Shown: positions 25,119-33,740 of the stretch, one piece after another
How the letters are laid out: each line of letters starts with the position of its first letter
How positions within the stretch are numbered: position 1 is the first letter of the stretch
Assembly: GCF_023498005.1 (NCBI RefSeq)
Contig: NZ_CP097289.1
Span: 7,564,001 to 7,628,000 of the forward strand
DNA length: 64,000 nt
DNA from: Streptomyces durmitorensis
GTDB lineage: Bacteria > Actinomycetota > Actinomycetes > Streptomycetales > Streptomycetaceae
Reading direction: 5' to 3'
Made by a program: the position numbers and the translations under genes
The notes under the pieces: generated by a model
Told to the model about the DNA's origin: nothing
The model's input: the letters and a program-made list of their open reading frames with translations, nothing else
Database searches by the model: none

Positions 25119-27732
25119 GATTCCCTTCGGCGAGTGGGTCAACGACAGCGTCGACTGGCTGCTCAGCCACATGGCCTGGCTGTTCGACTTCTTCAAGACC
25201 GTCTTCCAGGGCGCCTACGACGGCATAGCCGACGTGCTCCAGGCGCCCGAGCCGCTGATACTCGCGGGCATCTTCGCCGTGATCGCTTTCTGGCTGCGCG
25301 GTGTGGTCGCCGGTGTGCTGACCTTCGCGGGCTTCGCGTTCATCGTCTCGCTGGAACTGTGGGACCACGCGATGATGACGCTGGCCCTGGTGCTCGTCTC
25401 GACGATCATCGCGCTGGTCATCTCCGTGCCCGTGGGCATCTGGGCGGCGCGGTCGAGCACGGTGAGCGGCATCGTCCGCCCGGTGCTCGACTTCATGCAG
25501 ACGCTGCCGGCGATGATCTACCTCATCCCCGCCATTCTCTTCTTCGGGATGGGCGCCCCGGCGGGCATCGTCGCCACCCTGATCTTCGCCCTGGCCCCCG
25601 GCGTCCGTATGACGGAGCTGGGCATCCGCCAGGTCGACAAGGAACTGGTCGAGGCCGCTGACGCGTTCGGCACCACGCCGCGCAACATCCTGCTGCGCGT
25701 CCAGCTGCCCCTCGCGCTCCCCACGATCATGGCCGGTGTCAACCAGGTCATCATGCTGGGCCTGTCCATGGCCGCCATCGCGGGCATGGTCGGCACCGAG
25801 GGCCTGGGCGCCGACGTCAACGAGGCCATCGGCCAGCTGAACGTGGGCCTCGGCTCCGAGGCGGGCGTCGCCATCGTCATCCTGGCGATCTACCTGGACC
25901 GGATGACCAGCTCCCTTGGCACCCAGGTCTCCCCGCTCGGCCGCCGCGCCGTCGCGAAGCTGCGGGCCGCGCAGGGCCTGAACATCTGGAACTACCGCCC
26001 GCAGGCCGCTGTCGCGGTCGTCGGCGTGGTCGTGCTCGCGCTCGTCGCGGGCGGCATGGGCGCCTTCGGCGGTTCGAAGTCCGAGAACGCCGAGAACTCA
26101 GCCACCGACGGGAAGAACGTCGGCCAGGGCAAGGAAATCAACATCGGCTACATCCCCTGGGACGAGGGCGTGGCCTCCACCTTCCTCTGGAAGGAAATCC
26201 TGGAGCAGCGCGGCTTCAAGCCGCAGACCAAGCAGCTCGAGGCGGGCCCGCTCTACACCTCGCTCTCGCAGGGCAGCATCGACTTCCAGACCGACTCCTG
26301 GCTGCCGACGACGCACGCCTCGTACTGGAAGAAGTACGGCAAGGATCTCGAGGACATGGGCTCGTGGTTCGGCCCGACCTCGCTCGAGCTCTCCGTGCCC
26401 TCGTACGTCAAGGGCGTCGACTCGCTCGAGGACCTCAAGGGCAAGAGCGGCACGTTCAAGGGCAAGATCGTCGGCATCGAGCCGAGCGCCGGAATGATGG
26501 GCCTGCTCAAGGACAAGGTCCTCAAGGAGTACGGCCTCGACAAGGAGTACAAGGTCGTCGACGGCTCGACCCCGGCGATGCTGGCCGAGCTGAAGCGCGC
26601 GTACGCCAAGAAGGAACCGATCGTCACCACGCTCTGGTCGCCGCACTGGGCCTACAGCGACTTCGACCTGAAGAAGCTCAAGGACCCGAAGGGCTCCTGG
26701 GGCAAGGGCGACGGCGTGCACACGCTGGCGCGCAAGGGCTTCTCGAAGGAGAACCCGCAGGTCGCCAAGTGGCTGAAGGACTTCAAGATGAGCGAGAAGC
26801 AGCTCACGAGTCTTGAGGCGGAGATCAACAAGGCGGGCAAGGGCAAGCAGCAGGAAGCCGTCAAGGCCTGGCTGAAGAAGAACCCGGGCGTCGTCGACAA
26901 GCTGGCCCCGCTGCCGAAGAACTCCACCCCCGCCGAGGCGAAGCGTCCGCTGAACGCCGCGTACTTCGCGTGGGACGAGAACATCGCCGTCACCAATCTC
27001 TGGAAGCGTGTCCTGGAGAAGCGCGGCTACAAGATGAAGCTGACGCCGTCCGACGTCGGCCCGGTCTACACCGCTCTCGCGCAGGGCGACCTCGACCTGG
27101 ATCTCGACGCGTGGCTGCCCACGGCCCAGAAGCAGTACTGGGACAAGAACAAGGCGAACCTCAAGGACCTGGGCTCCTGGTACAGCCCGACGTCGCTGGA
27201 GATCGCCGTCCCGTCCTACGTGAAGGACGTGAAGTCACTCGAGGACCTCAAGGGCAAGGGCGACAAGTTCAAGGGCAAGATCATCGGCATCGAGCCCGGC
27301 ACGGGCGTGATGACGGCGCTCAAGGACAAGGTGCTCCCCGGCTACGGCCTGGACAAGGAGTACAAGATCGTCTCCGGTTCGACGCCCGCGATGCTCTCCG
27401 AGCTGAAGTCGGCGTACGCCAAGAAGGAGCCGGTCGCGGTCCTGCTCTGGTCGCCGCACTGGGCGTACAACGAGTACAAGCTCACCAAGCTGAAGGACCC
27501 CAAGGTCGGCTTCGGCAAGGGCGACACGATTCGGACGATCTCCAGCAAGGAGTTCCCGAAGCAGTACCCGCAGCTCACGAAGTGGCTCAAGAACTTCAAG
27601 ATGAGCGAGAAGGAACTGGCCAGCCTGGAGAACGAGATCAACAAGGCGGGCAAGGGCAATGAGCCCAAGGCCGTCGACTCGTGGCTGAAGAAGAACCCGG
27701 GCTTCGAGCAGAAGATGACTCCGCAGTCCTAG
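25111..27732 (+). CDS. Betaine-type ABC permease fused to two tandem substrate-binding domains
   Basis: An 873-residue fusion. Residues 1-335 are the ProW/OpuAB-type permease with several membrane helices and the EAA loop EAADAFGTTPRNILLRVQLP. Residues about 340-600 and 611-870 are two OpuAC/ProX-type binding domains, clearly duplicates of each other (GYIPWDEGVASTFLWK versus AYFAWDENIAVTNLWK; both carry LWSPHWAY, a ligand-cage aromatic segment). No membrane helix separates them, so both face outside. A dimeric transporter would then carry four binding domains. It starts inside the end of the ATPase gene and ends before a perfect terminator. Confidence 0.93.
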   Translation: MPRIPFGEWVNDSVDWLLSHMAWLFDFFKTVFQGAYDGIADVLQAPEPLILAGIFAVIAFWLRGVVAGVLTFAGFAFIVSLELWDHAMMTLALVLVSTIIALVISVPVGIWAARSSTVSGIVRPVLDFMQTLPAMIYLIPAILFFGMGAPAGIVATLIFALAPGVRMTELGIRQVDKELVEAADAFGTTPRNILLRVQLPLALPTIMAGVNQVIMLGLSMAAIAGMVGTEGLGADVNEAIGQLNVGLGSEAGVAIVILAIYLDRMTSSLGTQVSPLGRRAVAKLRAAQGLNIWNYRPQAAVAVVGVVVLALVAGGMGAFGGSKSENAENSATDGKNVGQGKEINIGYIPWDEGVASTFLWKEILEQRGFKPQTKQLEAGPLYTSLSQGSIDFQTDSWLPTTHASYWKKYGKDLEDMGSWFGPTSLELSVPSYVKGVDSLEDLKGKSGTFKGKIVGIEPSAGMMGLLKDKVLKEYGLDKEYKVVDGSTPAMLAELKRAYAKKEPIVTTLWSPHWAYSDFDLKKLKDPKGSWGKGDGVHTLARKGFSKENPQVAKWLKDFKMSEKQLTSLEAEINKAGKGKQQEAVKAWLKKNPGVVDKLAPLPKNSTPAEAKRPLNAAYFAWDENIAVTNLWKRVLEKRGYKMKLTPSDVGPVYTALAQGDLDLDLDAWLPTAQKQYWDKNKANLKDLGSWYSPTSLEIAVPSYVKDVKSLEDLKGKGDKFKGKIIGIEPGTGVMTALKDKVLPGYGLDKEYKIVSGSTPAMLSELKSAYAKKEPVAVLLWSPHWAYNEYKLTKLKDPKVGFGKGDTIRTISSKEFPKQYPQLTKWLKNFKMSEKELASLENEINKAGKGNEPKAVDSWLKKNPGFEQKMTPQS

Positions 27733-27772
27733 TTCTTCCTCTTCACCGCTGAATCGCGGATTCACCACAACA

Positions 27773-27819
27773 CCCCGAGGGGTGGGCGTCGTCCTTGTGG
27801 CGAAGCCCACCCCTCGGGG
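27773..27819 (+). terminator. Terminator after the betaine transporter operon
   Basis: Perfect 15-bp stem, CCCCGAGGGGTGGGC (27773-27787) and GCCCACCCCTCGGGG (27805-27819), 17-base loop. Confidence 0.9.
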
Positions 27820-27888
27820 CGTTCCCGGGGGCACCCCCGCTCCCTAGGCTGGGCAGCCTCCCCGCTGCTCGAACGTAAGTGCCCCTAC

Positions 27889-28917
27889 GTGTCCCCTGTG
27901 TCAGCCGTGCCCCCTGCGCCCGCCCTGCCCCCTGCGAACGTCCGCAAGACGCCCCGCCTCGTCCTCACCGTGGCCCTGGCCCTCGTCGCCGCGCTGCTCC
28001 TGGCGCACCTGGCCAACGCGAGCCCCGCACCCGCCTCCGCGGGCACCGCCCGGCTCGCCGCCCTCGCCGAGGACGTGACCGCGGCCGAAGGACACCGCTA
28101 CGACGCGCGGGACCACACCGGCCGCACCATGGACGCCGCGCAGATCGCGCAGAGCCCCGACGGCACCTATCTGGCCGTCTACCACACCCTCCTGGACGAC
28201 GGCCGCTTCCATGCCGCCGTCGCCACCTCCACCGATCTGCGGCACTGGCACCGCCGCCACGACTTCGGCCCCGGCACCCACCAGGCGTCACTCGCCGACG
28301 ACGGGCGCGGCGGGTACGTCCTCGCGTACGAGAAGGACCCGAGGAACCACATCGCCGTGCGCGGGTACGCCGACGAGGCCGCGCTGCTCCAGGGCCGCGC
28401 GGCGCGCGCCTACGACGCACCGCGCACCCTCTCGCGGTGCGCCGAGGGCACCCCCGGCATCACCGCCGTACGCGGGGACACGATCGAGCTCACCGGCCAC
28501 TACCGCGCGGATTGCGACACCGACCGCCAGCTGCGCGCCACCCTCACCGGGTTCCGCGCCTGGCACGCGGCGCCCGACCGGCGGCTCGACCGGGCGCTCC
28601 AGGCCTGGGGAAACGGCGGGAACCTCGGGGACCGGGCGCCCGTCGAGCTCGACGGACAGCGGATGCTCTTCGTCGAGGGGCAGCGGCGCAAGGGCGACTT
28701 CGCGAGCTGGCAGACCTACGCGTACGACCCGGCGAGCGGCCGGGCCGACCGCCTGGCCATCTCCACCCATGGCGGAAGCCGCGCCTTCGCCAATCCGTCG
28801 GCGACCCTCCTCACCGATCCGCAAGGCAGGCCTGCTCTGCTGGTCAGCCTGTTCATACCGGGGGAGGGAGCGGCTCCCGGGGAGGCGGGTCAGCTTGTCT
28901 ACTGGCGCAAGCTGTAG
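27889..28917 (+). CDS. Secreted protein, possible five-bladed propeller/glycosidase-like
   Basis: A 342-residue exported protein. After about 20 polar residues, KTPRLVLTVALALVAALLLAHLANASPAPASA is a signal peptide (start GTG 27889; GTG 27898 also possible, neither with a good ribosome site). The mature part shows blade-like repeats such as IAQSPDGTYLAVYHTLL, STDLRHWHRRHDF, ADDGRGGYVLAYEKD and PSATLLTDPQGRPALLVSLF. This pattern is seen in beta-propeller glycoside-hydrolase-like proteins. I do not recognise a catalytic set, so function stays open. Confidence 0.75.
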   Translation: MSPVSAVPPAPALPPANVRKTPRLVLTVALALVAALLLAHLANASPAPASAGTARLAALAEDVTAAEGHRYDARDHTGRTMDAAQIAQSPDGTYLAVYHTLLDDGRFHAAVATSTDLRHWHRRHDFGPGTHQASLADDGRGGYVLAYEKDPRNHIAVRGYADEAALLQGRAARAYDAPRTLSRCAEGTPGITAVRGDTIELTGHYRADCDTDRQLRATLTGFRAWHAAPDRRLDRALQAWGNGGNLGDRAPVELDGQRMLFVEGQRRKGDFASWQTYAYDPASGRADRLAISTHGGSRAFANPSATLLTDPQGRPALLVSLFIPGEGAAPGEAGQLVYWRKL

Positions 28918-29022
28918 GTGGCGGTCCTCGCAACGGGGCGAAACCGTTTGGCGAACATGCGTAGGGTGCAGAAAACCCAACAGGGTTGAGAGTGGACCGA
29001 CGCGCAGAAGGGAGCCGAGGCG

Positions 29023-29595
29023 ATGGACGAGCAGAAGGAAACCCTCCGGGTGGGCTCGGCCGTGCGGCGCCGCCGCCGGCAGCTGGAGCTCACCCTCGCC
29101 GTGGTGGCCGAGCGCAGCGGCCTCTCGGTGCCCTTCCTGAGCCAGGTCGAGAACGAGCGGGCGCGGCCCAGCAGGCGTTCCCTGCAGCGGGTCGCCGACG
29201 CCCTCCTGACGACCGACGTCGAACTGCTGGCCGCCGCGGACCCCGCATGCACGGTCGACCTGATGCGATCCGACGAAGGGGACGTCGAGAATTCGGCCCC
29301 GGACGCCCGGGTGCGCAATCTGGTGCGCGGTCACCACCAGCTGCACGCCGTCGAGTTCACCGGCGACCACGACGAGGGCCGCGAGTTCCAGCACCGCAAC
29401 GACGAGTTGATGTACGTGGTGGGCGGCGCCGTCGAGGTCGAGGCGGAGGGCAGGGCCTATCGCCTCGGGCGCGGCGACAGCCTCTACCTGACCGGCGGGG
29501 TGCGCCACCGGTGGCGGGCGACCGTGCCGGACAGCCAGGTGCTCGTCGTGGCCGTCGGCGATCACATCGAGGCCCTGGACGGCTCGCGGCGCTGA
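29023..29595 (+). CDS. XRE-family regulator with cupin domain
   Basis: A 190-residue regulator: HTH at residues 9-65 (GSAVRRRRRQLELTLAVVAE, GLSVPFLSQVENERARPSRR) and a C-terminal cupin (HRNDELMYVVGGAVEVEAEG, RLGRGDSLYLTGGVRHRW). Such proteins sense a small ligand and control catabolic or resistance genes. ATG 29023 has AAGGGAG at a good distance. The stop is 12 bp before the next gene, so the pair is an operon and the cupin regulator may respond to what the binding protein handles. Confidence 0.9.
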   Translation: MDEQKETLRVGSAVRRRRRQLELTLAVVAERSGLSVPFLSQVENERARPSRRSLQRVADALLTTDVELLAAADPACTVDLMRSDEGDVENSAPDARVRNLVRGHHQLHAVEFTGDHDEGREFQHRNDELMYVVGGAVEVEAEGRAYRLGRGDSLYLTGGVRHRWRATVPDSQVLVVAVGDHIEALDGSRR

Positions 29596-29607
29596 GGGGA
29601 TCTCACG

Positions 29608-30336
29608 GTGACCGGAGTACGGGTGGTCTCGCTGGTGCCCTCGCTGACCGAGGCGGTCGCGGCCGGCGCGCCGGGAGCGCTGGTGGGTGCCACGGAGTGG
29701 TGCAGCCATCCGGAGGACCTGGACGTCGTCCGCGTCGGCGGCACGAAGAATCCTGACGTGCGCCGGATCATCGGCCTCGCCCCGGACCTGGTGATCGCCA
29801 ACGAGGAGGAGAACCGCGCCCCCGACCTCGCGGCGCTGCGGGCGGCGGGGATCGAGGTGCTCGTGACGGAGGTACGGGACCTGCCGGACGCCTTCCGCGA
29901 ACTGGCCCGGGTGCTCGCCGCCTGCGGGGCGGGGCGCCCCACGTGGCTGGACGAGGCCGAGTCGGGGTGGGGCCAACTGCCCGCCCCCGAGGCCCGGTTG
30001 AAGGCGGTGATCCCCATCTGGCGGCGCCCGTGGATGGTCCTTGGCCGCGACACGTTCGCGGGGGATCTGCTGCGGCGCCTGGGCGTCGACAACGCGTACG
30101 CGACGCACGCCGAGCGCTATCCGCGCATCCCGGTCGAGGAACTGCGGGGCGCGGGCGCGGACTTGATGATCCTGCCCGACGAGCCTTACCGCTTCACCCG
30201 CGAGGACGGCCCCGAGGAGTTCACGGCCCCGTCGGCACTGGTCAGCGGCCGCCACCTCACCTGGTACGGCCCGTCCCTGGCGGAGGCGCCCGCCGTTCTC
30301 AGGGCTGCGCTGCGAGCAGCACACCCACGGATGTAG
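29608..30336 (+). CDS. BtuF-like helical-backbone binding protein without signal peptide
   Basis: A 242-residue protein with the fold of cobalamin/metal-chelate binding proteins: VVSLVPSLTEAVAAGAPGAL, GGTKNPDVRRIIGLAPDLVIANEEEN and GRDTFAGDLLRRLGVDN. It starts directly at the first strand and has no signal peptide or lipobox, so it is probably cytosolic, and no ABC permease is adjacent. A role in handling a corrinoid or metal chelate inside the cell is possible but only inferred. It is co-transcribed with the XRE-cupin regulator. Confidence 0.82.
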   Translation: MTGVRVVSLVPSLTEAVAAGAPGALVGATEWCSHPEDLDVVRVGGTKNPDVRRIIGLAPDLVIANEEENRAPDLAALRAAGIEVLVTEVRDLPDAFRELARVLAACGAGRPTWLDEAESGWGQLPAPEARLKAVIPIWRRPWMVLGRDTFAGDLLRRLGVDNAYATHAERYPRIPVEELRGAGADLMILPDEPYRFTREDGPEEFTAPSALVSGRHLTWYGPSLAEAPAVLRAALRAAHPRM

Positions 30337-30339
30337 CTG

Positions 30340-30363
30340 CCGGCCGGGCCTTCTCCCGGCCGG
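30340..30363 (+). terminator. Terminator after the BtuF-like gene
   Basis: Nine-bp stem CCGGCCGGG (30340-30348) and CCCGGCCGG (30355-30363), six-base loop, starting 4 bp past the stop. Confidence 0.7.
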
Positions 30364-30522
30364 TGCGCAACCAGGGGGCGGTGTGCCGGTGTCCCTTCCG
30401 ATATGGCACCTTCACCGCCGCTCTGGCCGCATTGCGGCCGGGGAGCGACGGGCACGGATCCGGTCGGCTGTACGGGCCGTTCCCTCGCTCCGCACACTCG
30501 TTGCTTCACTCACGTGGCTGAC

Positions 30523-32520
30523 ATGGAGCGTGACGCCTACCTCGCTGCTCTTGCCCCCGGCGGTGACGTCGACCACCGGGGCACCACGCTCGATGATCCT
30601 CTCCTCGCCTCCTTGCTGGATGCCGTACGTGACCCCGAGACCGGCCAGCCTCGTTTCGGCCGTGCCATCTTCGTGTCAGCGATCTTCACCGGCGCTGCCG
30701 TCTTCGAGTCGGTCATGTTCATGGACGTCGGCCTGTTCCGCTCGGCGATCTTCGAGGGCGGCGCCGGGTTCCGCTCGACGACCTTCGGGGGTGGCGCCGA
30801 TTTCGAATCGGTGATCTTCACGGGTTACGCCGATTTCGAATCGGCGACTTTCAAGGGCGACGACACCGTGTTCCGCTCAGCGATCTTCAGGGGCAGGGCC
30901 GGATTCGACTCCGCGACCTTCGAAAGTGACGCCGCGTTCGGCTCGGCGATCTTCAAGGGCAGTGCCAGATTCTCGGCGACCTTCCAGCGAAGCGCCTGGT
31001 TCCGCTCGGCGAAATTCCAGGACGATGTCTCTTTTGATTCGGCGACTTTCACAGGCTACGCAGAGTTCACCTCGGCGATCTTTGAGGGCAGCGCCGGATT
31101 CTCCACGACCTTTTCGAGTGGGAGCGCGTTCGACTCGGCGATCTTCACGGGCAGGGCCGGATTCGACTCGGCGATCTTCGAGCACATCGCCAATTTCACA
31201 TCGGCGACCTTCGAAGGCGACGCGGCCTTCTTCGAGGCGACCTTCGAAGGCTACGTCAAATTCCGCTCGGCGACCTTCGAGCGTGACGCCCATTTCACTT
31301 CGTCCACCTTCGAGGGTGACGCCTATTTCAGCTCGTCGGCCTTCGAGGGTGACGCCGTCTTCGACTCGGCGACCTTTAGCAGGAACGCCGATTTCTCAGC
31401 TGCTGTGTTTGAGCGATCGGCGGGTCTTGGACCGTTGGTCTGCGCGGGGCAGGTCACGCTCTCGGGTGCGGTGTTCAGCGGACCTGTGACGATCGCGATC
31501 GCCACGCGCCGCCTGCTGTGCCGACGAACGCGCTGGTCGTCGACGGCTGCCTTGCGATTACGTCATGCCACGGTGGACTTCACCGACGCGGTCTTCGAAT
31601 ATCCCCTCAGCATCTCTGCGGAGTCCGACCCCTTCACACGCACCAGCGGCGAGCCGATAGACGAAACTGCCCTGGCCGGCGACCAGCCCCCCAGTGTGCG
31701 GCTGGCCTCTCTCCGGGGTGTGGACGCGGCGCATCTCGTTCTCGCGGACATCGACTTGTCGCGCTGTCTGTTGACCGGGACCGTGCACCTGGACCAACTG
31801 CGGCTGGAAGGCGCCTGCTCCTTCGCCACGGTCCCGCGCCGCACGCACTGGCGGCGTGGGCACCCGGTTCGCTTCACCGAGCGGCGCACCCTGGCCGAGG
31901 AACACCACTGGCGCGCCAGTCAGGCCTCGGCGGTCCGCGGTTGGAACGTGGCCGTGCTCGGCTCGGGTGATGTCGAACCGGTGTCACTGGCGCCGGTGTA
32001 CCGGCAATTGCGCAAGTCGTTCGAAGACAGCAAGAACGAGCCCGGTGCCGCCGACTTCTACTACGGCGAGATGGAGATGCGTCGCTGCACGCCGGAGACT
32101 CCGCGTGCCGAGCGCGGTCTGCTCACCGCCTACTGGGCCGTTTCCGGCTATGGCCTGCGTGCGACCCGCGCCCTGGTCTGGCTGCTCCTTGCGATGTCGA
32201 GCACCGTCCTTGCGATGATGTTGTGGGGCCTGCCGGCCAGTGATCCGAAGTCGGAGTCGACCGGGAGAGCGACGGGCCAGGACACCCGGCCGGCCACCGA
32301 CGTCCCCGAGCCGTCCAACCCCGTTGGCCCCCTGCACGAGCGTGTCTCGACCGAGCGGTTCGAGAGCGGCTTGCGGGTGGTCGTGAACTCGGTGATCTTC
32401 CGCTCCTCAGGACAGGACCTGACCACGAGCGGCACCTATACCGAGATGGCTTCCCGCCTCTTCGAACCTGTTCTGCTCGGCCTCGCCGTCCTCGCCGTCC
32501 GCGGACGCGTCAAGCGGTAG
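30523..32520 (+). CDS. Pentapeptide-repeat membrane protein with phenylalanine-centred repeats
   Basis: A 665-residue protein from ATG 30523 (MERDAYLAAL; longer in-frame starts lack support). Residues about 55-340 are some 25-30 pentapeptide-type coils in which the central residue is almost always Phe (FESATFKG, FRSAIF, FDSATFES), predicting a long right-handed beta-helix. After a non-repeat domain (about 370-520, with FYYGEMEMRRC) come a membrane helix (TRALVWLLLAMSSTVLAMML), a loop, and a second hydrophobic end (LFEPVLLGLAVLAV). It has a TTA codon at 31558-31560, so translation needs the bldA tRNA. The repeat DNA is less GC-rich than its surroundings. Function unknown. Confidence 0.85.
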   Translation: MERDAYLAALAPGGDVDHRGTTLDDPLLASLLDAVRDPETGQPRFGRAIFVSAIFTGAAVFESVMFMDVGLFRSAIFEGGAGFRSTTFGGGADFESVIFTGYADFESATFKGDDTVFRSAIFRGRAGFDSATFESDAAFGSAIFKGSARFSATFQRSAWFRSAKFQDDVSFDSATFTGYAEFTSAIFEGSAGFSTTFSSGSAFDSAIFTGRAGFDSAIFEHIANFTSATFEGDAAFFEATFEGYVKFRSATFERDAHFTSSTFEGDAYFSSSAFEGDAVFDSATFSRNADFSAAVFERSAGLGPLVCAGQVTLSGAVFSGPVTIAIATRRLLCRRTRWSSTAALRLRHATVDFTDAVFEYPLSISAESDPFTRTSGEPIDETALAGDQPPSVRLASLRGVDAAHLVLADIDLSRCLLTGTVHLDQLRLEGACSFATVPRRTHWRRGHPVRFTERRTLAEEHHWRASQASAVRGWNVAVLGSGDVEPVSLAPVYRQLRKSFEDSKNEPGAADFYYGEMEMRRCTPETPRAERGLLTAYWAVSGYGLRATRALVWLLLAMSSTVLAMMLWGLPASDPKSESTGRATGQDTRPATDVPEPSNPVGPLHERVSTERFESGLRVVVNSVIFRSSGQDLTTSGTYTEMASRLFEPVLLGLAVLAVRGRVKR

Positions 32521-32533
32521 CCAGCGGCTGCGG

Positions 32534-33670
32534 TCACTTCTGCGGAGGCGCTGCGAGCAGCCTGCCGTCGAGCACGCCGCGCAGTGTCTGCGTGAGCGCC
32601 ACCGCCCAGGCCGCCACCAGGAGGGCGTACAGGGCGAGTGCCAGCCAGTCGTAGACCGCGAGGCCCGTGTGCTTGCCCAGGCCCTCGGCGCCGGTGACGC
32701 ACGTGCCGACGGGGAACGTGAACGCCCACCAGGTCATCGCGAAGCCCATGCCCTTGCGGCGGGCCCGCAGCACCATCGCGCCCGCGAGCGCGAGCCACAG
32801 CAGGGCGAAGCCCATCACCGGGACGCCGTAGAGCACGGCGAAGACGGCGAAGCCCTGGTCGTAGGGGGCGGGGACGACGCCTGTCGCGGCGGTGTCGGCG
32901 AACTTGTTCACCGCTGTCGTCGACTGGCCAAGGGGGCCGAGGACGAGGAAGAGCGTCGGGGTGAGCGCGAGGGGGAAGGGGCCGCCGGTCAGCAGGCGGG
33001 CGAAGATCATCGGCAGCATCACCAGGGTCGCGAGCAGGCTCAGACCGAACATCGCGAAGCAGGCGAAGAGGAGTGTCTCCTGCGCCTGGCCCGCAGGGAG
33101 GTGGGGCACGAGGAGGGGGCCGAGGGCGGCGGACACCATGGGCGCCACCAGGGGCAGCAGCCAGACGGGCGATGCCTGACCCGGCTCCATGCGGTGCTTG
33201 ACCACCATCAGGTACGGGATCGCGACGGCCGCCGCTAGGCCGATGGCCGTGCCGGAGACGAAGAGCACGGCGTCCAGCGCGACCGCCGCGCTCGTCCCGA
33301 TCCAGTCCTCGCCCACGAGGAGGGCGCCGCCGCCGACCGCGAGCAGGGCCATGGAGAGACAGCCGTAGAAGGGGGCGACGGCAGGGTCGAGGAGGTGGGC
33401 GCGGGCCTGGTCGCGGTGGTGGATCCAGTGCAGGGTCCGGGCGGTGACGAGCGCCGCCAGCATCAGCAGGGAGAGCGCCCAGACCGCGGTGCAGGCGGTC
33501 CGCAGGCCGGGGATGTGAACCGGCAGGGTCGCGCCCGCGCCGCCGATGATCGCCGTGCCCATGACGGTGGCGTACCAGTTCGGGCCGAGGTGACGGGTGG
33601 CGAGGGTGATGCGGGGGAGACGGGGGATGCCGGTGCTTGAGGATGCCTGCTGGTGGGCGACGATGACCAT
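32534..33670 (-). CDS. TDT-family transporter (tellurite/C4-dicarboxylate/sulfite exporter type)
   Basis: A 378-residue membrane protein with about ten helices, of the TehA/SLAC1/Mae1 group that moves dicarboxylates, sulfite or other anions. The entry segment LGPNWYATVMGTAIIGGAGA, the mid-protein FTFPVGTCVTGAEGLG and other helices fit. I start at ATG 33670 (MVIVAHQQASSSTG), with GGAG just upstream. It is divergent from a LysR regulator across 70 bp, the usual regulator-target arrangement. Substrate unknown. Confidence 0.87.
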   Translation of the reverse strand: MVIVAHQQASSSTGIPRLPRITLATRHLGPNWYATVMGTAIIGGAGATLPVHIPGLRTACTAVWALSLLMLAALVTARTLHWIHHRDQARAHLLDPAVAPFYGCLSMALLAVGGGALLVGEDWIGTSAAVALDAVLFVSGTAIGLAAAVAIPYLMVVKHRMEPGQASPVWLLPLVAPMVSAALGPLLVPHLPAGQAQETLLFACFAMFGLSLLATLVMLPMIFARLLTGGPFPLALTPTLFLVLGPLGQSTTAVNKFADTAATGVVPAPYDQGFAVFAVLYGVPVMGFALLWLALAGAMVLRARRKGMGFAMTWWAFTFPVGTCVTGAEGLGKHTGLAVYDWLALALYALLVAAWAVALTQTLRGVLDGRLLAAPPQK

Positions 33671-33740
33671 GACTCCACGGTCGCCGTTCGGCGGGCCCCC
33701 CACCAGGAGGCACCTTCGTATGAGGGCATAACCTGGGCTT

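Noticed and set aside
28921..29022. Possible small gene before the XRE-cupin regulator
   Set aside because: No start with a ribosome site and no typical codon bias.
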